Positions 34,712-46,152 of a DNA stretch of 64,000 bases are shown here, in pieces (the first letter of the stretch is position 1; each line of letters opens with the position of its first letter). Below the pieces are notes generated by a model that searched no databases, was not told the DNA's origin, and saw nothing but the letters and a program-made list of their open reading frames with translations. Origin of the DNA: Excoecaria cochinchinensis (taxonomy: Eukaryota; Streptophyta; Magnoliopsida; Malpighiales; Euphorbiaceae); assembly GCA_947683425.1 (NCBI GenBank), contig CANTUQ010000119.1, positions 6,411,001-6,475,000 of the forward strand. Reading direction: 5' to 3'. The position numbers were made by a program, and so were the translations under genes.

Positions 34712-34983
34712 AGTTTCTACAGTAATTCGATTTTCCCAAAATTTCCAGAATTTACAGAACAACAATTTCAATCCCAATTTGATTTTAAACCATACAAACC
34801 TTTCTTTACCTTCCAGAAATCATCTCAACAACATATAAACAACTCAAAACAGTATTCAGTCAAACCAATCAAGGATATTTGCATTCAAATTCTTGAAGAA
34901 CATATAAACCCTAGAAATTTCCAGTAAACTCAAATTATGCAAATCACAAGTAATTATTCCCAAACCTGAATTCTAAGCCTCTA

Positions 34984-35158
34984 TCACTTAGCTCCACTAG
35001 GACCAGCAACCTCTTTCCCCTTTGGATCACGTGGAGTCTCAGCTAGAACACAAACACAGTAAATGATCATCAACATGCAACCCTAAATTAAAACTCAACC
35101 TAAAGAAGAAGATGAAGGTGTAAAGTGACAGTAAAACAAAGACAAGATATGCACTTAC
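34984..35158 (-). other. Intron and micro-exon in C 5' LTR
   Basis: Same as 27779-27953: donor GTAAGT at 35158, acceptor ending 35043, coding stretch 35040-34984. This is the copy that would be transcribed from the 5' LTR as leader. Confidence 0.5.
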
Positions 35159-35645
35159 CAAGCTAGGGGATGCAAGGAGAGATTATCTTCACCAAATTAA
35201 ACTAGAATACACACCACAATGCTTAGAGTAGAGAAAATAGAGAAAAAAGAAGAGAAGAACCGTGAGAGAAAGAAGATAACGTGAATCTGTTATCTTCACT
35301 CCTTCCTTTCCTTTTTCTTTTTCTTTTCTTTACCCTAACTATGTGTCAAATTCCTATTAGTGAAGCTAACCACTCACACCAATCTAAAATGCATTACACA
35401 CACCCTAAGTAACCTCATTTAAATGCACCCTACAATGGTATATGTAAGTGCACACAAATGCAACTCAATTAATTCTCACCTTAATACCATGTATGCACCC
35501 ACATAATAATAAAACCCCCAAAATCATATATTTTACTAAAATACCCTTATGAAATGCTGAACACATGCGAATGCTTACTCCTACAGACAGACAGACGGAT
35601 AGACAGGCTCATTCTACTAGGGGGCAAATGGGGTGTGACATGTAC

Positions 35646-38290
35646 ACATTTTTATGCAAATGTTTTTACACATGTTTCGCACATACAGTTCCTTACGCGC
35701 ATTGCTAATATACATATGCCATTCCATAAACATGATTCTTAACGCATAGTTTGTGCATATTTTACAAAAAAAAAGAAAAAATGACAAAAAAATTTTCTAT
35801 TTGCTTAAACGATTTTTGTGTATATACATTTCGATAGAATCAAAATTTTTTTGTTAAGCCATACCCTAAAACACTGGCATGTTTGCACCTTATTGAGGTA
35901 CCTTTGATTCAAGGTTTGACTCTGCCTAATTGGTTCTCAACTATGAATGGATTTGATTTTAACTCTAGAAATCTGAGTTTCATTCCACTTTGAATTAAGT
36001 AAGGGATATATATGTTTGGTCTTTAAGAGCTAGATTGCATGAAGATATTTGACCATACCATGTGATTTCTAAATTTCGAGCACTTTTGGCCCGTTTTTGA
36101 AAACAAAACTGAAGAAAAAACTAGTTGCAATTAGGGGATTGGATGAAAACTCACTAAGAGCACTAGAACCTTTCCGATTACCCGTCAAAGCGACTCCTGG
36201 ATAAGGCTGAATTTAGAAAATGATTTAGGCACCATTTCTTTGTATAGCTCTCTAAATGACCACTTCCTACCCTCATTTCGAAATCGCTTGCTAGCCTGTT
36301 GAGCCTTTATTTTGGTATGCTAAATGCGTATCGATTTTATTGTTACACACGTTAAAACTACCTTTCGCCTAAAATGATTTTGGCTTCCCCTTAGAAGAAT
36401 GGCCGCTCTAGTAAGGATGGATGTATATTATGACATTTCTTTGAGCTATCAAAACTTGCTACGATAAAAGGGGGGTTTACACTTCGAGAAGAGAATTTCA
36501 ATCATCGATAATTTTTTGGGGTTACCAAAAATTGCCCTGATGAAAATGGATTTACACTTTGGGGAAAAGAGCCTCAATTTTTGACAATTTTTTGAGCTAC
36601 CAATAATCACCCTGATAAGGTTGGGTTTACCCCTTGAGAAAAATTTTCAATTATCGATAATTTTTGGGCTACACTTCTGGAAAGGGGTTTGAATAATCGA
36701 TAAACTTTTTGTGTAGTTAGAGACATGAGCTTGCAAAAAAAATAAAAAGAAAAAAAAATAAAAAAATTAAAATTGAAGAAATAAAAAAAAAAGAAAGAAA
36801 AAATCAAAATTGAAGAAAAAATAGAAAAAAATAGAAAAAAGAAAAAATAAAGAAGAAAAATGGTAGGGCCCAAGATAGTACCCTTTGACGAGTTCGGTGG
36901 TTATCTTTTTAACTAAATTGTTATGTTGAGCTTGATAAGTCATAGTGTTACTGAGTCCAAATTCAAGAGTATCTAGACAGTATACAATTGGGGTTGGGAA
37001 TGGTCCTTTCATCCGTCGAATGAACGCTGCGGCCATTTTTCTCTAGTGACCTGATCCTCCTTTGATAACCACCTACCTGAGCCTAACGTTACAACCAAAG
37101 TAAGACCTATTGATTCTTGGTTTGACCTTATCTAACTAGCGGAGATGACCTTCTAGTAAGGTTTGGTACGTAGGAAGAAGCGTATGGTGTCTCTTGAGCT
37201 TCAAGCGGGAAGCCACGAGTGCATTTGCATTCGAGTTGAGTCTCGTCTCCAAAGTTGCAATTAGAATTTGCTTTCAAGTGATGAAAAACTCTGTTTTGGC
37301 CTTTGCACATACACACAGAGATCGCATGGTATGCCTCGTATTCACATGCTGATTTAGTAAACATCGATACTTACTTGTTTACTTTCTTGTACTTCATTGG
37401 GAATGACTCCTGAATTCTTTTACTGAAATTGAATCAGTTGAGAATGTGGTTCATTCAGTATGCTCAAAGGCAGATAGAAACTCGAGTTTGAGGTACCTAA
37501 TAGGTTGCACTCATTTTACAATCTTAGGGTATTTCTTATCACTACCCATGAAAATGATACTTCGCGTACACTCTCAGCAACATCCCTTGTACATATGCTT
37601 TTTGCAAATGTTTTTACACATAATTGTAGCAAATATTCTCAATAAATAGTTTTACATATAGAATTCTTGGTGCATGTCTTTTGGCATAAGAGCTTTAGCG
37701 AATGCATTTCATAAGTGCTTTTGACGCATGTGGCTCTTTATGGGCATATCCTTTGCCAGCATCTTGCATCCACATTTTTCGCATGCATTCAATACACATA
37801 TATATGATTTTTACTACATATGTTTCATACACATAGTTGTATGTGCACACATCGCACACACCCAATTCCTTGCATAGCTTTCATGTATACAACATATCCC
37901 ACCTGTCTTTGCATATGATTTTTTTTACATCTATGCCGATGAATGACTCTTTACCACATGCATGATCATTTGCATGCATGATCATTTGCACATAGTTTGC
38001 ATACACAATCTCTTTGCATATATCTCTCATGCATGAGCTTTTTGCATGTCTTTCTCATTCATGATCATTTGCAAACATGTTAGAATAACGATTCTTAGCA
38101 CATGTTCCATAATCTTTCACATGGATATAAGCCATTGGCATATATGACATACGTATAAGCATTTCAGGATCATAGTCCTTTGCATGTCATTTCATAAATG
38201 CATGGCCTTTCATATGCATTCCATGCATACATGTGTCCAACGCACACTAGATAGTATACATCAATCCCACATAGACAAGATGACTTTTCC
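35646..38290 (+). other. F interior after element C, non-coding
   Basis: About 2.6 kb rich in TTGCATGCAT/CACATATG words, with an A-rich stretch at 36735-36865 and short repeats GATAAT-TTTTTGGG near 36500-36680. No retroelement protein or other convincing ORF in any frame. The lysine/asparagine- and phenylalanine-rich open frames come from base composition. Confidence 0.65.
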
Positions 38291-38292
38291 CA

Positions 38293-38632
38293 AAGTCCTC
38301 TGAGGAGGCAAAATCTTTAAATCCTCTGAAGAGGTAATTCTCCAAGTTTTCTGATGAGACAAAACCTTTAAGTCCTCCGAGGAATCAAACTTTCCAAATC
38401 CTCTGAAGAATCAATTTTCCAAGTCCTCTTAAGAGGCAATTCTCAAGCCCTCTGAGGAGGCACATCCTTTAAGTCCTCTGGCAAGGCAAAATCTAAAAGT
38501 CCTTTGAGGAAGGAAAATCTTTAAATCCTCTGAGTGGGCAAAATTTCTAAGTGCTCTGAGGAAGCAAAGATCTCAGAGTCCTAAGGAGGCGAAATCTGAA
38601 AGTCCTCTAAGGAGGCAAAAGCTGAAAGCCTT
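38293..38632 (+). repeat. Short tandem repeat with TCCTCTGAGGAGG core
   Basis: About eleven degenerate copies of a 28-33-bp unit, AAGTCCTCTGAGGAGGCAAA. Each core is a near-perfect palindrome. It lies in the 3' part of the F interior. Confidence 0.8.
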
Positions 38633-38934
38633 TTGAGTAGGAAGCAAGCCTATTCCTGCACGCCATGCCAGGGGCAAGCAGGTAAGTTTTTCTATCATAA
38701 GTTGTACGCTCACACACATCACACAAAGTGTACAAAATCCGAATTCAAATGTATATATACATTTTGCACACATGCTCCCATACACACACAATATTTTGTA
38801 TATATTGCCATGTACGTGACTCAGGGGAAAGGTCCAAATAGAACCCATGCTTAAAGGTGATCCAAATGATGGGTTCAGCTCAACGTTGTCAGACACTACC
38901 CAGAAAAGCAAGCCTGTCCACGCTGTGCCGGAAG

Positions 38935-39040
38935 GCAATCAGTGAGCATTAAAAGCCTCTCGGTCAAAGCCTCCCAGTGAGCATCCAAGCCTCTCGATCA
39001 AAGCCACTCGGTGAACATCCAAGTCTCCTAGTGAGCATAA
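38935..39040 (+). repeat. Degenerate 33-bp repeat in F
   Basis: Three to four copies of a unit containing AAGCCTCTCGGTCAAAGCC and AGTGAGCATCC. Confidence 0.55.
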
Positions 39041-39169
39041 CTGACAACGACCCCAATAGCCAGGTACTGCCACAGGTACTTATCTCTTTTATAATTTACG
39101 CTACAAATTTGCGTTTTCCTTTTTTTCAGAAAAAAAGAAAGTTCAAGATAAACATCAGCGATAGAGCAA

Positions 39170-40345
39170 ATCGCAACTGGGACTGCAGTTAGAGAACAGT
39201 GCATCTCACAAATCGAGGTTGTAGTCAGAGAGCATTGCACCTCACAAGGCGGGACTGCAGTTAGAGAACACTGCATCTCACAATTGAAGCTGCAGTTAGA
39301 GAAACACTGCTCTTCACATCGAGTTTGTAGTCAGAGAGTGCTACATCTCCTCAACACTGCGAGAGCCGAGACGAGACCAGCAGAAGCAGAAGCTGCGGTT
39401 AGAGAAACACTGCTCTTCACACTGAGTTTGTAGCCAGAGAGCTCTACATCTCTTCAATCCTGCGCAAGCCGAGACGAGGCCAGCAAAAATCGAAGCTGCA
39501 GTTAGAGAAACACTGCTCTTCACATCGAGTTTGTAGCCAGAGAGCGCTACATCTCTTCAACCCTGCGCGAGCCAAGACGAGGCCAGCAGAAGCAGAAGTT
39601 GCAGTTAGAGAAACACTGCTCTTCCCATCGAGTTTGTAGTCAGAGAGTGCTACATCTCCTCAACCCTGCGCAAGCCGAGATGAGGCCAGCAGAAGCAGAA
39701 GCTGCGGTCAGAGAAACACTGCTCTTCACATCGAGTTTGTAGTCAGAGAGTGCTACATCCCCTCAACACTGCGTGAGCCGAAACAATCGAAGTTTGTGGT
39801 TAAAGAAACACTGCTCTTCATATCGAGGTCGTGGCTAGAGAATGCTACATCTCACAAACTCGTGCAGGCCGAGAGGAGGCTAGCGGAACACTGGTGGTAG
39901 AACAGACCACAGATCGAGGTTGGAGTTAGAGAAAGTACACCTCAAACCGTGCAGGCCGAGACGAGGCTAGCGGTACAAACCAGCACACCGTGCATACCGA
40001 GACAAGGTTAACGGGACGCTAGCGATAGAACAGATCGTAAATAGAGGTTGGAGTTAGAGAAACTACACCTCACATCATGCAGGCTGAGACAAGGCTAGCG
40101 GTACAGACTAGCCACCGTGCAGACCGAGACAAGGTTAGCGGGACGCCAGCGATAGAACAAATCACAAACAGAGGTTGTAGTCAGAGAGCATTGCATCTCA
40201 CAAACTCCATGCAGGCCGAGACGAGGCTAGCGGAACACTCGTGGTAGAACAGGCCACAACTAGAGGTTGTAGTCAGAGAGCACTATATCTCACCAAAGCT
40301 GCGTGAGCCGAGACGAGGCCAGCAGAAACAGGTCGAGACGAGACC
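39170..40345 (+). repeat. 103-bp tandem repeats in F 3' UTR
   Basis: GAAGCTGCAGTTAGAGAAAC-type starts occur at 39286, 39389, 39492, 39595 and 39698, an exact 103-bp period, followed by shortened and degenerate units to about 40345. The unit shares its core (TTAGAGAAACACTGCTCTTC and CAGAGAGTGCTAC) with the 141-bp repeat of E on the opposite strand. Tandem repeats in this position are a known feature of Tat/Ogre elements and a proposed source of satellite DNA. Confidence 0.88.
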
Positions 40346-40455
40346 GGTAAGGGCACATGTACCTACGCGGTAAGGTCCGGTATCCCCAGGTATGTAATTC
40401 TCTCTCTTCCTTTGTTGAATTTTGGCTCACCTAGGTGTCTACCCCTAGCTTCTCC

Positions 40456-40470
40456 AAAATTGGGGGCAAC
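40456..40470 (+). promoter_or_regulatory. Polypurine tract of F
   Basis: AAAATTGGGGGCAAC directly before the 3' LTR, the TTGGGGGCAAC form usual in Tat/Athila elements. Confidence 0.8.
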
Positions 40471-41537
40471 TATAGACATCGGGTCCCGAGTCGGGTTTAA
40501 CGTCAAAAAGTGATTTTTGGGTCCTTAGTAATTCCCTCCGAAAAAAAAAAATATATAATATAGATTAGGTAGGTAAAATTAGAAATTAATTATTAATGTT
40601 GGGTTAATTTAATTTATTTATATTGTAAGTTTAATTAGATAATTAAAATGCATGAAAGATTAAAGATTAATTAGTTAATATGTAAAGTGTTTAATTAATT
40701 AGATAAATTATATGATATATCAAATAGATTAATTATATTAAGATGTAAAGTACGTAATGTAATTAATATGTAATGTTTAATTAATATGTAATGTTTAAAT
40801 AAATTAATGTGTGTTTTTGAATTAAGTTAAAGTAATTAAAAAATTAAAAATGGAGGAAATTATTAATTGACCCAAAAACCAACCCTAATTTTAGGGTATA
40901 AAAAGAAAAGAATGAAGAGCAATTAAGGGGGGCTCTCTTTCGGCAACTAGGGAAATTAGAAAGAAAAAAAAAGAAAATTGAGAGGAGTGGGAGAAAGCTC
41001 TCTCGGATGAAGAACCTAGAAAGGCCAAGAAAAAATAGAGAGCAAGAAAGATACAGAGAGAGCAAGAACAAACCAAAATCAAGGCAAATAGAAAAGGAAA
41101 ATAAAAGGGAAATAGAAGGCAAAGAGGACCAAACACACAGAAGAGAGGAGCAAACACAAAGACCCACGACGCCGGAGAGAAGGGAAAAAATACGAAAAGA
41201 GAGAGGAAGGAGGCGAGGCCTCCTTCGGCCAGCCACGGCGCCGAACCGCCGTACGCACCCCGCCGGAGTGAAGAGGAGACCCGGACGAAGCTGATGGTGG
41301 TCTCCGATCAGCTGCAGTCGCCGGTGTGTAGGAGATCGGCGAGAGAAGAGAGGACGCTGCCGACGTGACTTCCGGCCTATTCCGGCGACCTTACGACGCG
41401 TGACCGGCGGCGATGGACTCCCGTCGTTCCGACCTACCTCGCAACGGTGGAGTTGTCGACCTCCGGCGGCTCCGGCGAGGGAAATCCGGTGAGCCCTATT
41501 ATATTTATTTTTTTTAAATATATTATTATTATTTTGG

Positions 41538-41583
<46 letters not shown>

Positions 41584-41707
41584 TGTTTTATTATTATTAT
41601 ATATTTATTTATGTTTATTGATGTTGTTATTATTATTATTATTTTATTTATTATTATTATTATTATTATTATATATTTATTTAATTTATTTTATTATCAT
41701 CATTATA

Positions 41708-41763
<56 letters not shown>

Positions 41764-42563
41764 TGGGTGTTATTAATTAATTGTTATATTTATTCATTTA
41801 TTATTATTTTCTGTTCATTAATATTATATTGTTATTATCTTTTATTTATTATTGGTATTATTGAATTACATTAATATATATTGTTATTATTATTTATTTT
41901 ATTGCTATTATTTTATTCTTTATTTGTTATGATTAATTATAATTATTATTATGATTATTATGATATTATTATTATTTGCTTATTATTATTGTTATATTAA
42001 TACTATATTATTTATTATTCTTAATATTATCATTTTATGTTTAATGCATTTTATGATTATTGTTATTGTCAATATATTAGTATCATATTTATTATTTGGT
42101 TCATATTATTATTTATATCATTTTATATTTTATTATTGTTATTTTTCATCATCATTGATATAATTATTGTTAGTAGCATTTTATTATTTCATTATTATAA
42201 TTATCATTTATATTGCATATCCATTAATTAGCTATTAATTTATTCTATTATTTCATCAATTTAATTAATTATTCACTTATCGTTTTATTTATCATTTAAT
42301 TTAATAGATTATAATTTTAATTATCTTCTTCAATTTATTTTATTCAATTATTTATTTATTTGTTGTTGATTAATATTATTTCCTTTTATTACTGTCACCG
42401 CGAGCGGTATGTGACTCGTCCAAGGAGCACATGACACCTCCTAGTTGCCCAAAATATACGCACTTGTAAATATCTTTACAAGTTGCCAACGAATCCTCAA
42501 TTGCCCGATCGCCCTCAAGCGGGCGGTCAGAGGGGCGGCCGCGACATTCCGGCGCGCGTCACA
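40471..42563 (+). repeat. 3' LTR of element F (2093 bp, internal 711-bp deletion)
   Basis: Starts TATAGACATCGGGTCC (TG changed to TA) and ends GGCGCGCGTCACA. Relative to the 5' LTR it lacks the equivalent of 23320-24030; the junction is at 42430/42431 (GAGCAC|ATGACACC). The hairpin CTTGTAA/TTACAAG is retained at 42463-42482. Confidence 0.92.
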
Positions 42564-44653
42564 GTACCATATACGTAAATAGTACCATATGTATAATACT
42601 GTGTGAATAGTATCGTATGGCAAATACAATTTACTTAAGTCTATTAATACTTATTAATTAATCAATAACTTAATATTTCTATTTTAATTCATTATTAACT
42701 ATGACGATTGACCTATAACTGTCTAAATTACTATTCATTTGGTCAATTTTTCCTTTAACTTAAATATCTTTATTTTACTTTACCCATGGTATTAACTTAA
42801 TTTCTACCAAATATTAGGCATGTTAAGCACACTTAAGTATTGATAGTGTTAACAATCTATTACATACCAAAACCAAAAACAATACTATAAGTCATATACA
42901 TTCCAAAATCTTAACAAACTTAAATATTCTAAATAATACTCTTCCATACCACTTTCCAAGTGTGAGGTATGCTCTGCTCCAAAAATCCTACGGAGTACCT
43001 ACATGCAGTCAAACAAAACTATGTGTTGAGCATTAAATATGCTCAGTGGTGATTGCAATTCCATAAATTTTCACTTAAATTATTTTTTCATGCATGAATG
43101 ATATTCAATAAATAATATCATTTAAATATTCGTAATTAAACATAATTGATTTAATTACCAATTATTCATGCAATATTTTATTTAATTATCTTTAAAACAC
43201 ACAATTAGGCAATTACATAATATATTCACATAAATAAGCTTATTACCATTTTACCATTAACTTATGGTAATAATTCATTTAAATCCTTAAACTTTTACAG
43301 AATGACAAAAATGCCATTAGTTCATTTTAATTTCATTATATTACCATTATGCCACTAGTTCAATTATTTTTACTAAAATTACAATTTTGCCACTATTTTA
43401 ATTAATTTCACTAACATTACAATTTTATCATTAATTTATATGCCAAATTACAGTTTTACCCTCCAATTATTATTTTCATGCCAATTTACATTTTTGCCCA
43501 TATAAAGTGGCCATTTTTCATATTTAACCATTTATTTACATTTTTACCCTTATTAATTATATTTAATACTTATATGCACAAAATTACCATTTTGCCCTCA
43601 AACTTTTTATATAATTCCATTTATGCCCTTTTTTCACATAAATGTCATTTTAATCATATTTTAACTATTTTAATCTTATTTTTACAATTATACCCCTGTA
43701 ACACACTGGCAGACTCTATATACAGGATAAACGAGACGTGAACTGCAGAAGTTCACAGAAATACCAGCGGAGTCCTATGGGACCACCACTGTTTTAAATA
43801 CAGTACAATACAATGAAATATTCAGATACAGTGAAATAGGACCATCATTGGCCTATTTAAAAAGTGAGATGCCACGCTCACACCAACGGTCTTATGTCCC
43901 TATGGCATGCCAATATATCCTGAACTAGACTTGACTACCAGATCACTATATAGGTCAATATTATTTTATTTTTCACATTATTAATATAATATACTTATTT
44001 TTTTTCATGGTATATCATCATAATTTTTTTTTATTCTTTTTCATACCATTTCATCATTTCACATGTGATTATCATCATTACATCATCACATGTCATGTAA
44101 ACTTATTATTTCATCATGGTACACATGCATACATACATACATGCATACGACCCACATACCAATTTATTTACATTAATTATTTTTATCATTTTTTTCCTTT
44201 AATTAGGCCAATTTCATGATGTATAACATCACCATACCATCAATTTCCATGAAAACCCATCAAAATCATGACTTTACACATGACATACATTCGGCCATAC
44301 ATACATAACATGCCTCATGATGTTTTCACATGCTCTAACACATACCATACATTAGTTCACATGCCAAATACCATAGATCCATCATAAATATACATAGAAC
44401 ATCATGGAAACACATGAAAATCACACGAATACCATTCGGCCAAAGAAGGAACTTTTCACACAAAATTTATTTCTTCAATTTATACATCCATACCATAATT
44501 TTTAACATCCTTAAGCATGAATATTATGTTAATTTTAATTAAACATGCATATATCACATACTTTATTCACAAATATAACATAAATTCATGCTTTTACCAT
44601 GGCATTAAATGGAATTTGCAATCACAAACCTCAAATCCATGTATTATACTTCT

Positions 44654-44701
44654 TAATTATCCTTTTCCTTGCCCTTAGCTTGCTTATAGGTTCCTTCACC
44701 T
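44654..44701 (-). other. Micro-exon-like segment in LTR G
   Basis: After an acceptor-like CAATAG ending at 44701, the minus strand reads two bases and then GAA GGA ACC TAT AAG CAA GCT AAG GGC AAG GAA AAG GAT AAT TAA (44698-44654). Phase, KGKEK core, length and a downstream GAG|GTTTGTGA match the Tekay LTR micro-exon. The upstream donor is less clear (CAG|GTGTAA near 44866). Confidence 0.35.
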
Positions 44702-45784
44702 ATTGCACATAATTTTGTCCAAACATAAAAATTAAGATTTAATCAAATCCAAGCTTCCTTTCAAAAACCAAACTTCATAAATGTCTTATTAACATCCTAG
44801 AGTACCCTTAGGAACCTTAAAACCAAATTGAAAATACTTAAATCTCTTAGCTTAATTTTACACCTGAACTTCAAGTCTAGATTTCACCCACTTTTACTTC
44901 TCCAAATGAAATTCTGAGATCACTAATGAATTCCAGAGGGGGTATTACGTTAAAGAGGTTTGATCTTAAGGTGAGATGAAGAAAAAATGAAAGAAAAATG
45001 AGAGAGAAGAAAGGAAAAACCATTCGGCCAAGAGAGGAAGAAGAGGGAGCTGATGAAAAATGGAATCCAAGGGGATTTCTAGATTTTTAGGTCCTCTTAT
45101 ATGGGTCCAATCGGACCCAACCAGGTCCAACCAAAGTGGTTGAGCCGATTTGGTCCGATTTTTTTCGGGTCATTTTCCACTGTTTTGGTGAAATTAAATG
45201 TTTCTGAATTAATTTTCACTCCCAGCCAATTCTATCATTCTTATAATATTTAAATTAATCTCCCTGAAAAAGTTCAGCTCAATCCGAATTCGTTTGGGGT
45301 CCGATTCACTTAAACTGATCCAATTCAGTTCAGTTCGGTTTTGCCGTCAAATACAATTCTAATGCTGTCAAAAATTTCTAAAAATTATTCTAAGCCTTTT
45401 ATCCTCTTACAGTAGACCATTTTATCCACTCTAACTATTTATAAAAATTTGGTCAAAGTTCAGTCAAATCTTAGTTCAACTGAACCGAACCAGAGGAATT
45501 TCAGACTGAATTTTGGAAGCCTATTTTACCTCATTTTTACACCAGATTACACAATTTTACTACATTTTTTGTTCTCTTTCTGATGGTGAAAAAAAAAATT
45601 ATTTTCAAGTACTATTCATCCCAGAGTCACTATTTTATGGGCCCCCCAGTTACTATTCACGGACCCATAGTTACTATTCATAAACCAGTCAAAGATACTG
45701 TCACTATTCAATGGGACCCAGTCAATGATGATGTTACACTTTAGGGGACACAGTTACTGTTCATCATCATGACATTGTTGATGT

Positions 45785-45945
45785 CATTATGGTCCCACAT
45801 TTACTATTCAGTAGGCCCCACCTGACCCCACTTTTACTGTTTAGTGGATCTCACCTGGGTCCACTTTTAGTTTTCAGTGAGTCTCACCTGGGCCCACTTT
45901 TTACTTTTCGGTGGGTCCCAACTCGGCCCACTTTTCACCGAAATA
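45785..45945. repeat. About 43-bp tandem repeat in LTR G
   Basis: Three to four units of CCCACTTTTACTTTTCAGTGGGTCTCACCTGGG type, near the right end of the LTR. Confidence 0.7.
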
Positions 45946-46152
45946 AATACTTTTGCTTACTGTTTCGGCCATTCCGAACTCGTTTGACCTCTGATTGATA
46001 CGAAATATGCGTTTACGGACTCGTCTTAACGAGCTCTATCCAATAGTCAAATAAAATATTTTTTGATTTTGGGAAGTACTATTCATCTCGAAAAGCACTA
46101 TTCACTCTAGAAAAATACTATTTACGACTAACCCGTTATTGGGGCTATTACA

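Larger units (their letters stand above)
25975..35640 (-). mobile_element. Element C: young, nearly intact Tekay/Del chromovirus
   Basis: 9666 bp with TSD TGTAC on both sides (25970-25974, 35641-35645). It has a 3' LTR (25975-28435), PPT, a single gag-pol frame (33035 to 28404), a tRNA-iMet PBS (33141-33152) and a 5' LTR (33158-35640). By eye the two LTRs differ by about 23 substitutions in 2.46 kb plus one 22-bp duplication, roughly 1%, so insertion was recent relative to every other layer here. Coding is interrupted only by two stop codons. Confidence 0.96.
33158..35640 (-). repeat. 5' LTR of element C (2483 bp)
   Basis: Collinear with 25975-28435. It is 22 bp longer because AGATCACGTAGCGTGATCTC-type palindrome units are duplicated at 34494-34537. 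Confidence 0.95.
21355..42563 (+). mobile_element. Element F: non-autonomous Tat-type LTR element, plus strand
   Basis: It comprises a 5' LTR (21355-24163), PBS (24165-24182), a long non-coding interior, a 3' UTR with 103-bp tandem repeats, PPT and a 3' LTR (40471-42563). Perfect TSDs GTACC lie at 21350-21354 and 42564-42568. Without the nested element C the interior is about 6.6 kb and has no gag, protease, RT, RNase H or integrase in any frame. It shares the U5 block, the LTR terminus (GGCGCGCGTCACA) and a related tandem repeat with elements D/E. Movement must have depended on proteins of another element; an E/D-type Tat element is the obvious candidate. Confidence 0.9.
21170..46152. mobile_element. 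Solo LTR G (about 3.8 kb), interrupted by element F
   Basis: Starts TGTAGCGCCCTATACCCG at 21170 and ends GGGGCTATTACA at 46152; without F (21355-42568) it is about 3.77 kb. It splits the H polyprotein between the codons for NPPVLIL and PQPVKPLILYLA. The flanks GTGGC (21165-21169) and GCAGC (46153-46157) look like one TSD altered at two positions: the frame across the site is continuous if the original was GTGGC. With no internal domain it is a solo LTR. The lineage is uncertain; the TGTAACACC-type ends and a micro-exon resemble Tekay LTRs. Confidence 0.78.
42569..46152. repeat. Right part of solo LTR G
   Basis: Continuation of G after F. The segment 43240-43690 is rich in TTTACCATTTTGCC words, shared in reverse with K. 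The segment 44980-45060 is purine-rich, and TTACTATTCA-type words fill 45600-46120. No protein-coding gene is seen apart from the micro-exon. Confidence 0.7.

Noticed and set aside
36607..37036. Phe-rich minus-strand open frames as membrane proteins
   Set aside because: They come from an A-rich low-complexity stretch in the F interior; no conserved start, no similarity, no conservation.
38293..40345. Repeat arrays as CRISPR
   Set aside because: No unique spacers of constant length between identical repeats; these are head-to-tail tandem repeats inside a plant retrotransposon.
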